The notes beneath the pieces are model-generated. The model did no database searches. It had not been told where the DNA came from and saw only the letters and a list, made by a program, of their open reading frames with translations. Position numbers and translations under genes: made by a program. 64,000 bases of DNA from Bimuria novae-zelandiae CBS 107.79 (Eukaryota; Ascomycota; Dothideomycetes; Pleosporales; Didymosphaeriaceae), in assembly GCA_010015655.1 (NCBI GenBank), contig ML976657.1, forward strand, positions 1,303,654 through 1,367,653. The letters are read 5' to 3'. Positions 34,099 through 45,611 of the stretch are shown one piece after another. The stretch's first letter is position 1, and every line of letters begins with the position of its first letter.

Positions 34099-35868
34099 TC
34101 ATGTGAACTTGACGTTGAACTCCCAGTTGCCCTGCTTAAGGTTCTCCGCAGTATCGTCGAGCAGGATCACTCGCCGCTTTGTGCAATACGACGTCTTGTC
34201 CATCATGTCGACCTTTAGACCCTGCAGTTGGTCGATAGGTTTCTCAAACATTTCGCTCAAATTCTCCACCGCCATCTCTAAATCCTTCTGGTTGTCTTCG
34301 AAAATTTCGGTGAGGTTGTTGCGCGCGAGGTAGTATGCAAAGGCGTAGGTCCACTTCAGAGTCTGACGGCATTGTTGCAAGGCCTGCGACGCTGAGTCTA
34401 GATACTGCACTTCTATCCAGGACATGCCTGTAGAAAGGAGTTAGCAAAGTTCCGGCGGACGAGATATTTATCTGTTGTATGATGTCGAGTGATGACGCAG
34501 ATCACGGTTTTGGAGACTTACCCGTTGTGTTCTGCAGTTGCTGCATCTTCTTCTCCGTCTTCAGGTAGATGTCCTTGTCGAGCTTCGCCGATTGCTCGTG
34601 GTTGGCATACCGATTGTAGTAATGGAGATAACGCTCAAGCGACAACCTGCTCTTTGCCTGCGCATCCCGCGCTTCCGAGCCGCTCTTCTCTTCGAATCGG
34701 TTACAATTGTACCAACTAGTCCCATGCTCCGACCACACGCCCATGCACATCCAACAAAATTCATGACGACACTTTCGGCAAGTCATGTGGTTGCAGCCAC
34801 CATTCTTTTCAATAGTCGAGTTGCATTTGGGGCATTCTTTTGTGTTTGCCGAGATCCAGTTGGCTGTCTCGGAGTCGTCTTCGCACTTCTTCAGCCACAT
34901 CTTCACCAGCGCACAGGGTGCAGGTTGGTGGTCGTTGAGCGAGCAGCCAAAGCAGAAGTCGTGGTTGCACTCGCAGTGGACTGTGGGCACTATCTGCATC
35001 AGGTCCTTGTTCTTGACTCCGCACTCGACGGCGTAAACACAGTTCGGCGCAGGGCACCATCGCAGATTGTCCTTATCGTCGACGTACGTTCGGGTAAGCA
35101 GCTCGTGGTATCTGTGAATGTTAGCGCATTGTCCGACAGGGGCGTCGGGCGTTTGACATTTGGCAAGGTTGGGTATAACGTACCTATCCCGAAGGTCATC
35201 TGCCACAAGCAGGTCTAGCGATTTGGAGTCCACGATCCGGTTGCACCCATCTCCGGGACATTTGATGCGGGCTGCCTCGCCCTCTTCTTTGATCTTGGTA
35301 TACAGATATTGTCGGTAGCAGTCGGTGCAAAAGCGGTGGCCGCATTTCATCGCAAACGTCTCTAAATTCGGATCGTCCTCGCAGCAGATGTCGCAAACAA
35401 AGCCCGCGACCTTCGTGATCTTGGGCGGGTTGTTGGCTGCAGCCTCTCCTAAGCCAGCGCTCTCGAGAAGCTCCTCCTGATTGTCCATATATCGGTCGAT
35501 CAAGCGCTCCTTGTTCCATCGCAGGTGGCGGAGGAGGATCGCAGTGGCTTCGGGTGGCTGACCGAGGATGTTCGACACCTCCTCAATCTGCCTGTCTTGC
35601 GAGGCTTGTATTTGCTGAGGGTCGAAGACTTTGAAATCCACCTCGTAGGCGTGTTTTCGGGGGGCCATGTCCTTATCTTGAGACTCAAAGCCCACGTCAT
35701 CCTGCTCCATATCAAAGTCGGAGTCTATAGTTCATATGTCAGACGGATGTCCTCGAAGCAGGAATCTTCATTATTCTTACCTTCCTCGAGGCCCAGGTCG
35801 CTATCCTGATCGTCCATGAAATCGTCCCCGCTCGCCTGCGAGCTGTTGAAGTCATCGTCGGAGTCCAT
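34099..35868 (-). CDS. Ariadne-type RBR E3 ubiquitin ligase
   Basis: An RBR ligase takes ubiquitin from an E2 onto a catalytic cysteine and passes it to substrates, often with cullin complexes. Exons 35868-35781, 35724-35184, 35111-34522 and 34427-34099 give 515 residues. An acidic N-terminus (MDSDDDFNSS) precedes a UBA-like segment. RING1 starts at about Cys140 (CDICCEDD...CGHRFCTDCY), then an IBR with CECNHDFCFGC, then RING2 (about 303-335). The predicted catalytic Cys316 lies in NGGCNHMTC, followed by HEFCWMC. The Ariadne domain follows with RYLHYYNRY and WTYAFAYYLARNN. All introns restore family sequence. The frame is open upstream of 35868 without an ATG and looks protein-like, so an upstream exon is possible. 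Confidence 0.93.
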
Positions 35869-36592
35869 CTTGGGTGAGGCTGTCGTGGTGATAGGTGTGG
35901 CGGGCAGGTCAACTCCGGTGTCGGGGGTTTGTTTCTTGTTTGGTGGAGCGGCAGAGGGTGCGAGATGGTCTGCTATATCGTCGGCCTTACGCTTGCGGGA
36001 AGCGGTTGAGGGCGGCGTGGTGATGTTCTGGGAGAGCCGATCCCGCCGCGATGACGAGACCAGCAGCTGCAAGTGAGGATGCGAGAAGGAAGAGACGCCG
36101 GAGGGTGACAGGCAGAAGAACGATAACAGAACCGGGGCGAATATTGGTCAGCTTGACAGAGTCACAGGTCCACTGGAGGTAGGCTTGATGGAGGGATGCG
36201 GAGAGAGGGCGCGTTTGACCGCCCGCGCTAGTACTAAAAAAGAAAAGCGCTCGAATGTCGAGTGGCAGGCAACACTCTGCGGCGTGGGTTGAGGCCTCGT
36301 TGCGCACAAACCAAGTGTGTGGCTCATCTAGAGAAGTAGTGAAGTTGAAAACATACAGTGCTCGGCTTAAACACCCTTCACACATTTTTGCGAAGATGAT
36401 CTGGGGAGTTCACCCTCATCATGTTTGCTGCTGTACGAAACTATGCACGGTTGAGACTAGGGTCTACTAACGGGCACGGTACTGCCCAGATAATCCTCGG
36501 TAACGTTGAACAGTACCACTGTCGTAGGGTGGAATATCTCAACATTCCCCGCCCGAATAATAACCATCTATGCAGAGCGCCAGTTGGAATGA
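35869..36592. other. Intergenic, RBR promoter and GCD6 3' side
   Basis: About 720 bases between two minus-strand genes. A TTGCAG acceptor-like site near 36075 in front of a protein-like open stretch (about 36070-35870) could mark a 5' leader intron or extra exon of the RBR gene. Confidence 0.45.
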
Positions 36593-38891
36593 CTACTCCG
36601 AATCCTCGTCATCTTCGTCATCCTCCTCGTCACTTTCCTCCTCTGATGACTGGTTCAAGAAGTCGATCAACTGCTGCGTCTTGCTCTTCACTCTCTTCAA
36701 CTCCTCGCTCTCTGATGACTTCGGATCCTCCCACCACTGCAAGACACCATCGTCTTCGACAGTTTCCAGCTCAACCAGTTTCGTTGCGCCACTCAAGAGG
36801 ATCATGTCCCCGCTCTCTTTGTGTGCGAGATCTGCCTGGAGCAATAACATGAAGTCAACTTGGTCAACTTTGCTTGCCTTATCCTTGTCGAATATACACC
36901 GGTCGATCTAGCAGTTTACGTCGATTAGCTGCTGTTCCCATGGTCGCTATCATTAGACTACTCACCAATTCCTTGTGCTGTGAGAATACCTGGCCCACCG
37001 ACTCTCGTATGCTCGTACCAGACTTCACGAGCTGTGTGATGCGCTTCACGAACGCCGAAACAACTGCACGGCGGACTTGGTGATCCGACGCATTTGTGCT
37101 CATGCGCAAGGCTGTCAATTCCAACTGGATGTTCGCCGACTCATGACCCTCAACAAGCGAATCGTATATGCTCAACGAAGCATCGTGATCGAAGTTTGCG
37201 GCGTGTTGGCTGTCCTGCGAGCCGACAGAAACGAAACTACTCGTATGTGAACGGTCATGGTCGACGGCGAAATCGTCTTCGGAATCCGAGTTGAGCGTGG
37301 ATATCGATTCGAGCGAAAGGTTTGCAAGATTGTACATGGACCCGGTAGAGATGAGACCATCGACGATCTCGTCTTCGTCTTCCTCGTCCGAATCATGGAA
37401 TTCAAAGCCAATCCCGCCTGCACCCACAATGTTGATGTCTGTGCTCCTTTCGGTTGCAGGTTCATCCACGTCTCGTCTCCCACTTGCCTTCGTGATTCTG
37501 TGTTCACCACGAATTTTCGTCCCTTCTCCAATGGTAACCCCGTACGAAATGAGAGCACCCGATTCAATGGTACACCTCCTCCCTATGGAAGCTTCGTCTG
37601 CAATGATGCACTTCTTGATGGTAGAACCATCCCCGATGCTTGCATAGTCCCACAAGTATGCGCCGTCCATATTGACGCCCTTTCCGATAATGCAATGTCG
37701 GCCAATGATGCTGTTTTTGATAACGCTGCCATCTCCAATACTTGTCCCGCGGCCGATGACTGTCTTGGGAAGGATGACACAATCGCGTGCTAATATGACG
37801 CCCTCTTCTTTGTATATGTTGCCCTTCTGTAACCGGTACGATTGACCCTGCACCAGATTGCTGTCTGGACATAAGGGATATGCCCAGCGCGACACGATGT
37901 CTCTGCTCACGGCGTCGTATGCGTGCAAATTCCTAACTCGCGCGGCATAATGATCCGAGACGATGTGGGTGTGGATGGTCTTGCCGTTGAGCTCGTAGTC
38001 TTTGAGTACACTATGCAAGAAGCCTTTCCTGGGCGCTTGGAAGTCGAAGTTATCGCTCCAGAGCGCGAGAACCTCGGGCGTGCATATGTCAATGCCGCAG
38101 TCGATCAGGTCTTGCCGAATGTCAATCTCTTCATGGCTTGAAAGCAGCTCGGTGTCGATGGATAGGAAGTGGGTCTGGTCTTTGTTCGGCATCTGCTCAA
38201 AGTGGAGGCACCGGTCCTTTGTGGGGTCTACAACGAAGACTGGGCTCGTTCCCTGCGCTTTCGTTCTGTGCGTAGAACCAGCCTCGCGCAGCACCATGGT
38301 CATGATCGCATTCTTGTCCTTTGCGCGCCTCGCCCTGTGCGCGGCGAGTGCCGACTCGAGCGGCAGGTTACTGACCACGTCGCCGTACACCATGAGGAAG
38401 TCGCCCACCAGCAGGCCGCGTGTGTCCAGGTCGCGCATGGCGTCGCCGATGGAGTGCGAGGTCGACTGGATGAGCTCCAGCTTCGAGAAGGGCGAGGACC
38501 GTGACGACCATTTTGACTTCTTGACGTACTCCTCCACCAGGTCCCTATGTGCGCCGCAATATACAAAGACCTCCTCGACACCGGCGTTTGCGAGGAACTC
38601 GAAGGTGTATTCAATGAGCGGGGTATTCGCGAGGGGCAGGAGACACTGGCAGCGGTTAGCATGGTGCTGCGCGCGCATGAGGGTGCATACTAACGCGTGG
38701 GCGCTCAAGCGTGAATGGATTGAAGCGCGTCTCGAACGGGTCGGCCAGTATCTAGAAGCGTTAGCATGCATCGCATGCACGCGCAGGCACGTGCAGCTCT
38801 CTCTCACCACGGCCTGGAGCGGCTCCTCGCGCTCTTCCTCGCCAGCTTTGGCTTTGTCAGCCATCTGGCTCTTCTTGCCTTTGGGTGGCAT
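36593..38891 (-). CDS. GCD6: Translation initiation factor eIF2B subunit epsilon
   Basis: Catalytic subunit of the guanine-nucleotide exchange factor that recharges eIF2 with GTP; cytosolic. Exons 38891-38808, 38751-38695, 38645-36966 and 36907-36593 give 711 residues, almost exactly the length of yeast Gcd6 (712). It begins with a Lys-rich MPPKGKKSQMADKAK leader, then ILADPFETRFNPFT and RPR-CLLPLANTPLIEYT, opening the nucleotidyltransferase-like domain. A left-handed beta-helix follows (about 350-470), with hexapeptide repeats such as IGRGTSIGDGSVIKNSIIG. After an acidic linker comes the HEAT-like W2 domain that catalyses exchange, ending in the acidic/aromatic stretch LQWWEDP and a poly-acidic tail. 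Intron 3 joins KEL-IDRCIFDKDKA. Confidence 0.96.
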
Positions 38892-39794
38892 GTCGTGCGC
38901 TTCGGATTGTGCGTGGGTGGGCTGGTTGCTGCGCTTCCGAGTGGGTTGTAAATTTGGCGATGACTCAGGGACGAACCACGGAACGCCGCCCCAAAGCTGT
39001 GCGTCGCAGACCCAAGAGATCCAGGAAACGGTTTAAGGTTAAGGTGGGGCGTGCGGGCTTGCCGCAGGACCTTGCGCGAGTCACTGTGCGAGAGGCCTTT
39101 CCTGGCTTTCACTTGTGGCGGTGGAGGTCTAGAACTGCTGACCCTGTAGGTCTGGACGACCAACCTGAATGCTTAATGCAACGACACTCCTCTGGGCAGC
39201 AATGCTATGGAAAATTGGCTTAGAGAGAATCCTTCAAATAACGTCAGACAATAGCTGTTGGAACAGTGTAGACGTTGCTCATATTACACTATTTAAGGGC
39301 ACCAAACGGAATTAGGAAGCATGTGAACAGACGAAACTTGGTTGACTTCACCCCCGGCTAGGTCTTGACCATGTCATAGGGACGAATGATACGACAAGAG
39401 TACGCAATGCATGTTGTCAAGGCCATGAATTGCGCTACATTTGATATCTTCTAGCTGCATGGACCCTCTACTCCGGATGATTCCGAGCACTCCCATGCTC
39501 CACCCCAAGCGCGGCTCTATCTCTCGCGATTTTCATGTGGTCCCCTTTCAGGACATGTCACCAATTTGCAAGGCCGTGTCCGTTGCTCCTCTTACAGAAA
39601 GCATCATCCCAGAAACTGAAGGGAAACTAAAGTGAAGCACGACCGGCAGAATGAGCCGTGGAATCCCGCACCAAACCCTCTATGCGTCTTTCCTTGTCCA
39701 ATTTCCGCCAGATCACCTAGTTCTTTTCTCTCCCACTGCTGCAGAAAATCAAATCGTGAGTGAATATGAATTCCCATCCAAGTTAGAAGGGACT
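38892..39794. other. Intergenic, GCD6 promoter and SKN7 3' side
   Basis: About 900 bases between two minus-strand genes. An Arg/Pro-rich open frame on the plus strand (38885-39223) overlaps the GCD6 start and has no family features. No RNA gene or repeat was recognised. Confidence 0.5.
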
Positions 39795-42009
39795 TCAGCG
39801 AGGCCGTTGCATTGGATTCATAGGCTGTGGCGGTAGGGGAGCGTTGGCATACATTTGTTGCCGTTTCGCCGGGTTATTCATGTTGTCCCCTCCAGAGATA
39901 TCTGATATTTGTCTCCTATGCCCGGCCTGTTGCGGAGCATGGCTCGGCATTGGCATTTGTGGTGATGTGTTATATGGCACGTTTCCTGGCACTGGTGACA
40001 TCACCGGAACTCCTTGTACAGCATAAGCTGCGGGATTAGCGTGAACAGCATGCATGTATTCGTCCGACATGCCGGTAGCCACGGGGGACACTCCAGGTAC
40101 TGGATTCGGCGAATTCCAACTTGCGGTCGCCGGCGACTTGGCGGGCGATTCTTCCTCCTTCAAAACTTGTCGCGTGGAAGCCAGAGGTTGAGGGGCTACC
40201 ATGCCGCCTTCCATGTGCGAGACGGGCTTCTTCAAGTGCGCGAGATGCTTTTCCAACATTTGCAACAGGCCTTCTTTGGTGAATGGCTTAGGGAGTACAT
40301 CATTCATACCTAGAAATATCAGCAGAGGCTCGATGATTTGGCCTACAAGGCGAACATACCATGCTGGAAGTACATCGATATGTCGTCGCTGCGAATGTTG
40401 GAGGTCATGGCGATGATGGGCGTATTGTCAAACTGCCGGATCAAATGGCACGCAGAAACACCGTCGAGATTAGGCATTATGATATCCATTAGCACTAGAT
40501 CGTACTTCGATCCGGCATTCATCTTGTTAACTGCTTCCAGACCGTCGAGCTAGGCGAGTCAGTATGACATGGCGAATGAAGAACTGCAACTTACCGCGCT
40601 GTCGATGGAGCAATGGAATGCATACAAGAACTTGCTGCCGATGCGACGGCACGTAGGGTCGTCCTCAACAAGCAAGATCTGCGGCTGACGCACCCATCCG
40701 GGATCGACCTGTGTGCTCTTCTTTCGAGGTTCCTGGAATTGCGGGTTGTTTGAATCGGCTGCTTTAGGTGGCATGCTATAGGGAATGTTGTTGATGTGCT
40801 CGCTGTACATGGGATCGATTCCGTTTGTTTGCCCAACCGGATATACAAGGTTGTCGATATCGCCAACGCGCATCGAATTGGTGGAGCTGCCGGCCGACGG
40901 TGGCCCTCGACTATGTGGTCTCGCATTTCGAATAAGGTCGGGCGGCGGTGTGGTAAGGGTTCCGTTCATCCTCATAGTGATCTCGTTCATGTGCTCGAGA
41001 TTTCTCGGATTCAGCATCACGTCCGCATTTGTCTCACTCAACAGCTTAGAGGCGTGCTGCAAAGGCGAGGCAGGGATGTCATCTTCGACGGGCTGGTTCT
41101 GTCCTTCCACATTTCCATTCTGGGTCTGGGTACCGTTCGCAGGGAATGGGTTTCCGAGCCTACTGTCGCGCCGCCTTTGCGCGTCCACGTTATGGAGGAA
41201 GGTCATGACGTTTTGCATCACATGTTCGTGATTGACGACTGTCTTTTGCAGTCCAATCACCTCTTGAAGCAGCATCGAGTGGTGGATGCTGAGCTCCTGG
41301 TAGCGGTTTTCAAGGGCGTGCAGCTGCGCCTGGGTTGCCACTAGCTGGTTGCTCATCATGTCCATCTGTTGTGCAGGTATAATCACCTCTTCAGTGGGCT
41401 GGTTTGTCTTGCGCGGAGCTGGCGCTTTCCGTCTGATGTTGTCCAGCGCATCTTTGTTATTCATCTTGAAATCCGGATGCTTAAATTCCCAGGCCTGCAT
41501 GGTGTCAGTTGCGCCTCCCCGATGCGTGTGTGACCAGCTCCAGGAAGGAGCCAGCATGGGGTCAACCTTACCCCAGGCCCGTACGGCGACTGTCCGTTTT
41601 CCTCATTATTGTGTCGGACCTTGTGAAAATCGTACTTGTTCAATTGCCGCACGAAGCTTGCAAAGTTGCTGTGCTTGAAGTGCTTGGGCAGGATGTGTTT
41701 CGTGAATTTTTCGTTCTAGCCTTCCGTCAGCCTCCCCGCTTGCGAACCATGACAGGTGCCACGACGTACTTCTAGCACCACAAAGCTGTCGCCGTCATTT
41801 CCCCATCGTACAACGTTCTCGTCGGTCGGGTTTTCGAGCATTCTGTCTCGCGCGCATCAGCAAATGAGGCCTTATGGCCGTGGTCGACAAGATGTGGACG
41901 TACTTGTACAGCTTGCGAACCTGCAACCACGGTTAGCAAAATGTCAGTACAGATTGAACGCTGCACTTACAAAGTCGCTACTGCTCGACCCTTGTGACTG
42001 GCTGTCCAT
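39795..42009 (-). CDS. SKN7: Skn7-type response regulator transcription factor
   Basis: A nuclear regulator that receives phosphate from the fungal osmosensing phosphorelay and also acts in oxidative-stress responses. Seven exons: 42009-41971, 41920-41904, 41842-41770, 41715-41572, 41494-40595, 40549-40360 and 40309-39795, 625 residues. The product starts [24 protein letters not shown] and carries an HSF-type DNA-binding domain (to about residue 115; [18 protein letters not shown]). A coiled coil follows (about 133-190). The receiver domain (about 360-480) has acidic VEDD, the phospho-acceptor Asp413 in [18 protein letters not shown], and the conserved Lys in LPKPF. The Pro/Gln-rich tail is typical. 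Exon 2 is only 17 nt. Introns are 45-77 nt, and each join restores family sequence. Confidence 0.95.
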
Positions 42010-43175
42010 GTTTGCTGGGACTCTATCGACACTTCGCTAGCGCACTATCCAGACACCCAGCTCTTTTCCCCAATACCAGACTATATTCGCTTTGCGATCT
42101 ATAGCGCGCCTTCTCTCGCAACCGTGGCGATGGTGTTCGCGATGTCGCCAGCCGGATGGATGCGCGATAGCTCACCCGCCTTGCAGTGACCGCCTTAGCG
42201 GTCTTCGGCCTGTGACGTCTGATGCGGGATGCGGGAGTACAGGGTATTCGCACATGAGCCTGCGGTCATGCGCCGGGACCTCGCTGGGGGTCTTTTTTAG
42301 AGGTGATCCAGAGGGGCAGCGACAAAGACACGGGCGAGGAGGAAGGGTGAATTAGGTTTTACGAGTGGGTATCGAGCACTAAAGCAGGTTGAGGAATGCA
42401 CAGGACGGCGGACGGCGGCACTCTAGTGGCGCTGAGTGGCCTGCAGGGAGAGCTAAGATACAACGCGCCGAGGGCAGGGAAAGGCGGCCAGGGTTAAGAT
42501 CGAGGGCTTGAAAGAAACAGTGCTGGGGAGCCATTAGCCAGCATCCGTCCGTACCCCGGCAACTACCGCCCGTTCTGTCGCAGCCGAAATCATCTCGAGA
42601 GCACCACTCGCCACGCACTGCGGCGTTACAGCGGCCATGGCGGCCTCTCTTGCAGCAGCAGCAGCGTCATGCCCAAGCCTATTCGGTAGGTCGACCGCGT
42701 GTGCGTCGGGGCACTCGGCTGTGGGTTTTGGGCCGCGTGCGACTAGCAATGACGGAATGGGCCAAGCGGGATCCCGGCTGCGAAAAGGAAGTCGCAATTA
42801 ATCGTGTCGGAACGCGGCCGCCGGCGCCAGTATTAGCAATTTGACATGCAGCGCATGCCTGTTCTGAAGCAGACACGGCCTGCCATAAGCCCATAGGCCC
42901 TCATGGCCAGCGCAAGAGGCGTCCTGGGAGCGCATTCTTTCATGATTGACGATGGGGTCCAGTGATGCCACACTGCATGCCCTGCCTTCCTCACCAGGCC
43001 CCCGCAAATCTGCGCTCGACTGGGTAAGCGCGGGCGCGGATCTTAACTGCCCTCGGCGAGCCACTCGGGCGGTAATCAATCCCACGCTAATCCGCCTCGA
43101 AACACCAAACACACACTCACCAGTGACCAGCGTGTCTACACTGCTCTTCAGCTCCGCCACTGCTGACTTGTCGCC
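42010..43175. other. Divergent intergenic region SKN7 / peroxiredoxin
   Basis: About 1.2 kb between the starts of two stress-response genes. Skn7 is known to control peroxiredoxin genes in yeasts, so Skn7 sites might be found here, but I could not assign one confidently. No gene or RNA was recognised. Confidence 0.5.
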
Positions 43176-43945
43176 ATGTTTGCCGCTCGCCGTCTCCCGC
43201 GTGTCTTGCCCCTTGCCGCGTCCTCCCGCCGCCTGTTCCACGCCTCCAACCCGGCTCTCATCCAGATTGGCGACAAGATTCCGGATGTGGAACTGCCTGA
43301 AGGCTCGCCTGGCAACAAGGTGAAGATTGCGGACGAATTGAAGAGCGGCAAGGGTCTGATCATTGGTGAAGCCGTCCAATTGATCGTCAAAAATGTTATG
43401 TACTGACCATTACCTTAGGCGTACCCGCAGCCTTCTCCCCCGCGTGCAGTGAGAGCCACATCCCCGGCTACGTCAACGCAAAGGAGCTCAAGGATGCCGG
43501 TCGCGTATTCGTAGTGTCTGGTACGTCATGTCTTTCTCTGTGGTCTGAATGTAGCTGATTTCCGTATGACAGTGAATGACCCCTTCGTGTATGTTTGAAA
43601 GCATAACTCTTTTCGGAAAAGTCAGTCTAACAATACCTAGCATGAAGGCTTGGGCAAAGAGTCTGGACCCGTCAGGATCGAGCGGAGTATGTTATTCATT
43701 TACTATGGAAAGGGGTTGTGATTGACGTTCCTCAGATCCGCTTCCTGGCTGACCCAGACCTCCGCTTCACCAAGGCCCTCGATCTGTCTTTTGACGGCGC
43801 CGCAATCTTCGGTGGTGATCGCTCCAAGAGATACGCCTTGGTCACTGAGGATGGCGCTGTGAAAGATGTGCACGTCGAGGCTGACAACACCGGACTGGAC
43901 GTGTCCTCCGCCAAAAATGTCCTCGGGAAACTCTTGAAGCAGTAA
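43176..43945 (+). CDS. Mitochondrial peroxiredoxin (Prx5/Ahp1 type)
   Basis: Thiol peroxidase reducing H2O2 and alkyl hydroperoxides. Exons 43176-43365, 43419-43520, 43573-43588, 43641-43686 and 43736-43945 give 187 residues. Residues 1-25 (MFAARRLPRV...SSRRLFHAS) are Arg/Ser-rich without acids, a likely mitochondrial presequence. Then come IGDKIPDVELPE, the catalytic loop FSPACSESHIPGY with the peroxidatic Cys73, VVSVNDPFVMKAWAKSL, and RFLADPDLRFTKAL. Cys73 is the only cysteine, so a resolving cysteine is absent and the enzyme would work as a 1-Cys type. Exon 3 is a 16 nt micro-exon. It is divergent from SKN7. Confidence 0.94.
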
Positions 43946-44334
43946 ACAGGGTACCGAGGCGGCATCTGACTTGCACCAAAATATGGATCTGATCCAGCTC
44001 CATTTTGCTTTGTAGTCAATGTACCCAAGGCGATCAAGTGTGCACAAGCATGCATTGCGGCCAATCATCGCCAATGGCGAGCCACTTTGCCAGCAACTGT
44101 AGGACTATGTAAAAATTGAACAACGGACTGATTTCCAACATAATCGTTTCGAAGTCTCTAACCTTCTCATGTGAAGACCGATGATTCCGAAGGCGTCCTG
44201 CAGAAACCCACCAGTGTCTCGATTCTACCCCTACCGCAGTTCAAGGTACCACAGGATACCTGATACGTTGATCGAGTAGCTAATTTGTGGGTTTTGCAGA
44301 GCAAATACGTCAGTAGTACACAGCTCAGTTCCAC
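43946..44334. other. Convergent intergenic region
   Basis: About 390 bases between the 3' ends of the peroxiredoxin and dehydrogenase genes. Nothing recognised. Confidence 0.55.
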
Positions 44335-45291
44335 CTACGTGCTGCGTCCATTATCATGGTCTTTCTTCCCTTTCTCTTCTTCAAGAACACTCAAAAGCCT
44401 GTGCGTTATTCGATCCCTCTCCGCAATGTCCACGGTCCCATACACCTCTCTTGCCTCCGCAAACACCTTATCCTCCCAACCATCACCTACATTTGGCGTT
44501 CCTGCATCGCTCCAACACGCCTGGACTGTATCTCCAATGTTCTTGAAGAACCCTTTAAGCCCCGCAGTTCCACCTCCTGCGTGGTAGCTTTTAAACGGAC
44601 CCGCAACTGCCCATCGCGGCCCCATGCTCGTTTCAACAATACTGTCCAGCTCTGACACGGAAACGACTCCCGAGTCTACCAAATGTACAGCTTCCCGCAG
44701 CAGCGCGAACGCGAGCCTGTTCGCGACGAAGCCCGTAGTCTCCTTGTGGATGTGTATAGGCACCCGATTCCGCGCGCGCCAGAATGTCTGCGTTCGCTGG
44801 ATTACGTCCTCGGACGTCTCAGGCGACGGCACGAGCTCGAGCAGCGGCATGAGATGCGGTGGGTTGTACGGGTGTACGACCAGTAGGCGGGACTTGTCTT
44901 GCATGTTTTGCGCCTGCCGCGAGGCTGGGATGCCACTCGTACTACTCCATAGAAGGGCATTTTTGTTGGCGTGCTTTTCTACTTCGGCCCATAGCTCTTT
45001 CTTGAATGGCAGGTTTTCCGGTCCGGATTCTTGGATGATGTGCGCGTGGACGACGGCTTCTTGTAGGTCGTTTGCGACTCTCACATCAGAGATTGAAATT
45101 GGCGCGTCGTTGTTTGGAAAAAACTTTGTTAGGTTGTCGCGGATGTATTCTTCTGCGTTCGGACGGGTGTCGTAGATGGTCAACTGGGAGGGAGCAGGTA
45201 GATGGGAGAGGTGGAAGGCGGCAAAGGAGAGTCCAATCGTGCCGGCCCCTATTAAAGTAATCCTGAGCTCTTTATCTGAATTGGCTTCCAT
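44335..45291 (-). CDS. 3-hydroxyacyl-CoA dehydrogenase family enzyme (CryL-like)
   Basis: A 318-residue single-exon NAD-dependent dehydrogenase. The Rossmann motif LIGAGTIGLSFA is at about residues 13-24. It then shows IQESGPENLPFKKELWAEVEK, SSTSGIPASRQAQNM, HPYNPPHLMPLLELVP, the KETTGFVANRLAFALLREAVHLV helix, and MGPRWAVAGPF. This pattern and length (CryL about 319) fit the lambda-crystallin/L-gulonate 3-dehydrogenase and carnitine dehydrogenase branch rather than beta-oxidation enzymes. Substrate cannot be fixed from sequence. The ATG at 45291 is used; the frame is open further upstream without ATG. It is divergent, 320 bases apart, from the broken acyl-CoA synthetase, which may hint at a former shared pathway. 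Confidence 0.9.
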   Translation of the reverse strand: MEANSDKELRITLIGAGTIGLSFAAFHLSHLPAPSQLTIYDTRPNAEEYIRDNLTKFFPNNDAPISISDVRVANDLQEAVVHAHIIQESGPENLPFKKELWAEVEKHANKNALLWSSTSGIPASRQAQNMQDKSRLLVVHPYNPPHLMPLLELVPSPETSEDVIQRTQTFWRARNRVPIHIHKETTGFVANRLAFALLREAVHLVDSGVVSVSELDSIVETSMGPRWAVAGPFKSYHAGGGTAGLKGFFKNIGDTVQACWSDAGTPNVGDGWEDKVFAEAREVYGTVDIAERDRITHRLLSVLEEEKGKKDHDNGRST

Positions 45292-45611
45292 GTCTCTAGA
45301 TATTTTCGATGCAGGATCGCGTAGGTAAACATTTCGAACACGCCGACGGAGAAACACGCGGGGCGATCTCTTCCCCTTTCGGATAGCTTCTCCAGTCCGT
45401 CACAGCTCCCACCTTTCCCCGCACCATGCCAATCCACTCCTGCATCATGGGTTCCGCGTCGCGAACGCATCCCCGAGGCATTCAATGGCGCTAAATACTC
45501 TCAAGCTGGACATAATGCCAGTCTTGAATTCCTGTCCAGCAAAGCCTTTTGGCCAACTGGATCTCACGCATTACCACCGTATCGGAGACGTGTGGAAGGG
45601 ATAGCATCAAG
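45292..45611. other. Divergent intergenic region, dehydrogenase / synthetase
   Basis: 320 bases between the starts of the CryL-like enzyme and the disrupted acyl-CoA synthetase; a shared promoter region. No distinct motif recognised. Confidence 0.5.

Noticed and set aside
36070..36385. Minus-strand frame upstream of the RBR gene as a separate 132-residue protein.
   Set aside because: No family features or ATG-supported gene structure; more likely leader sequence or an unresolved upstream exon of the RBR gene.
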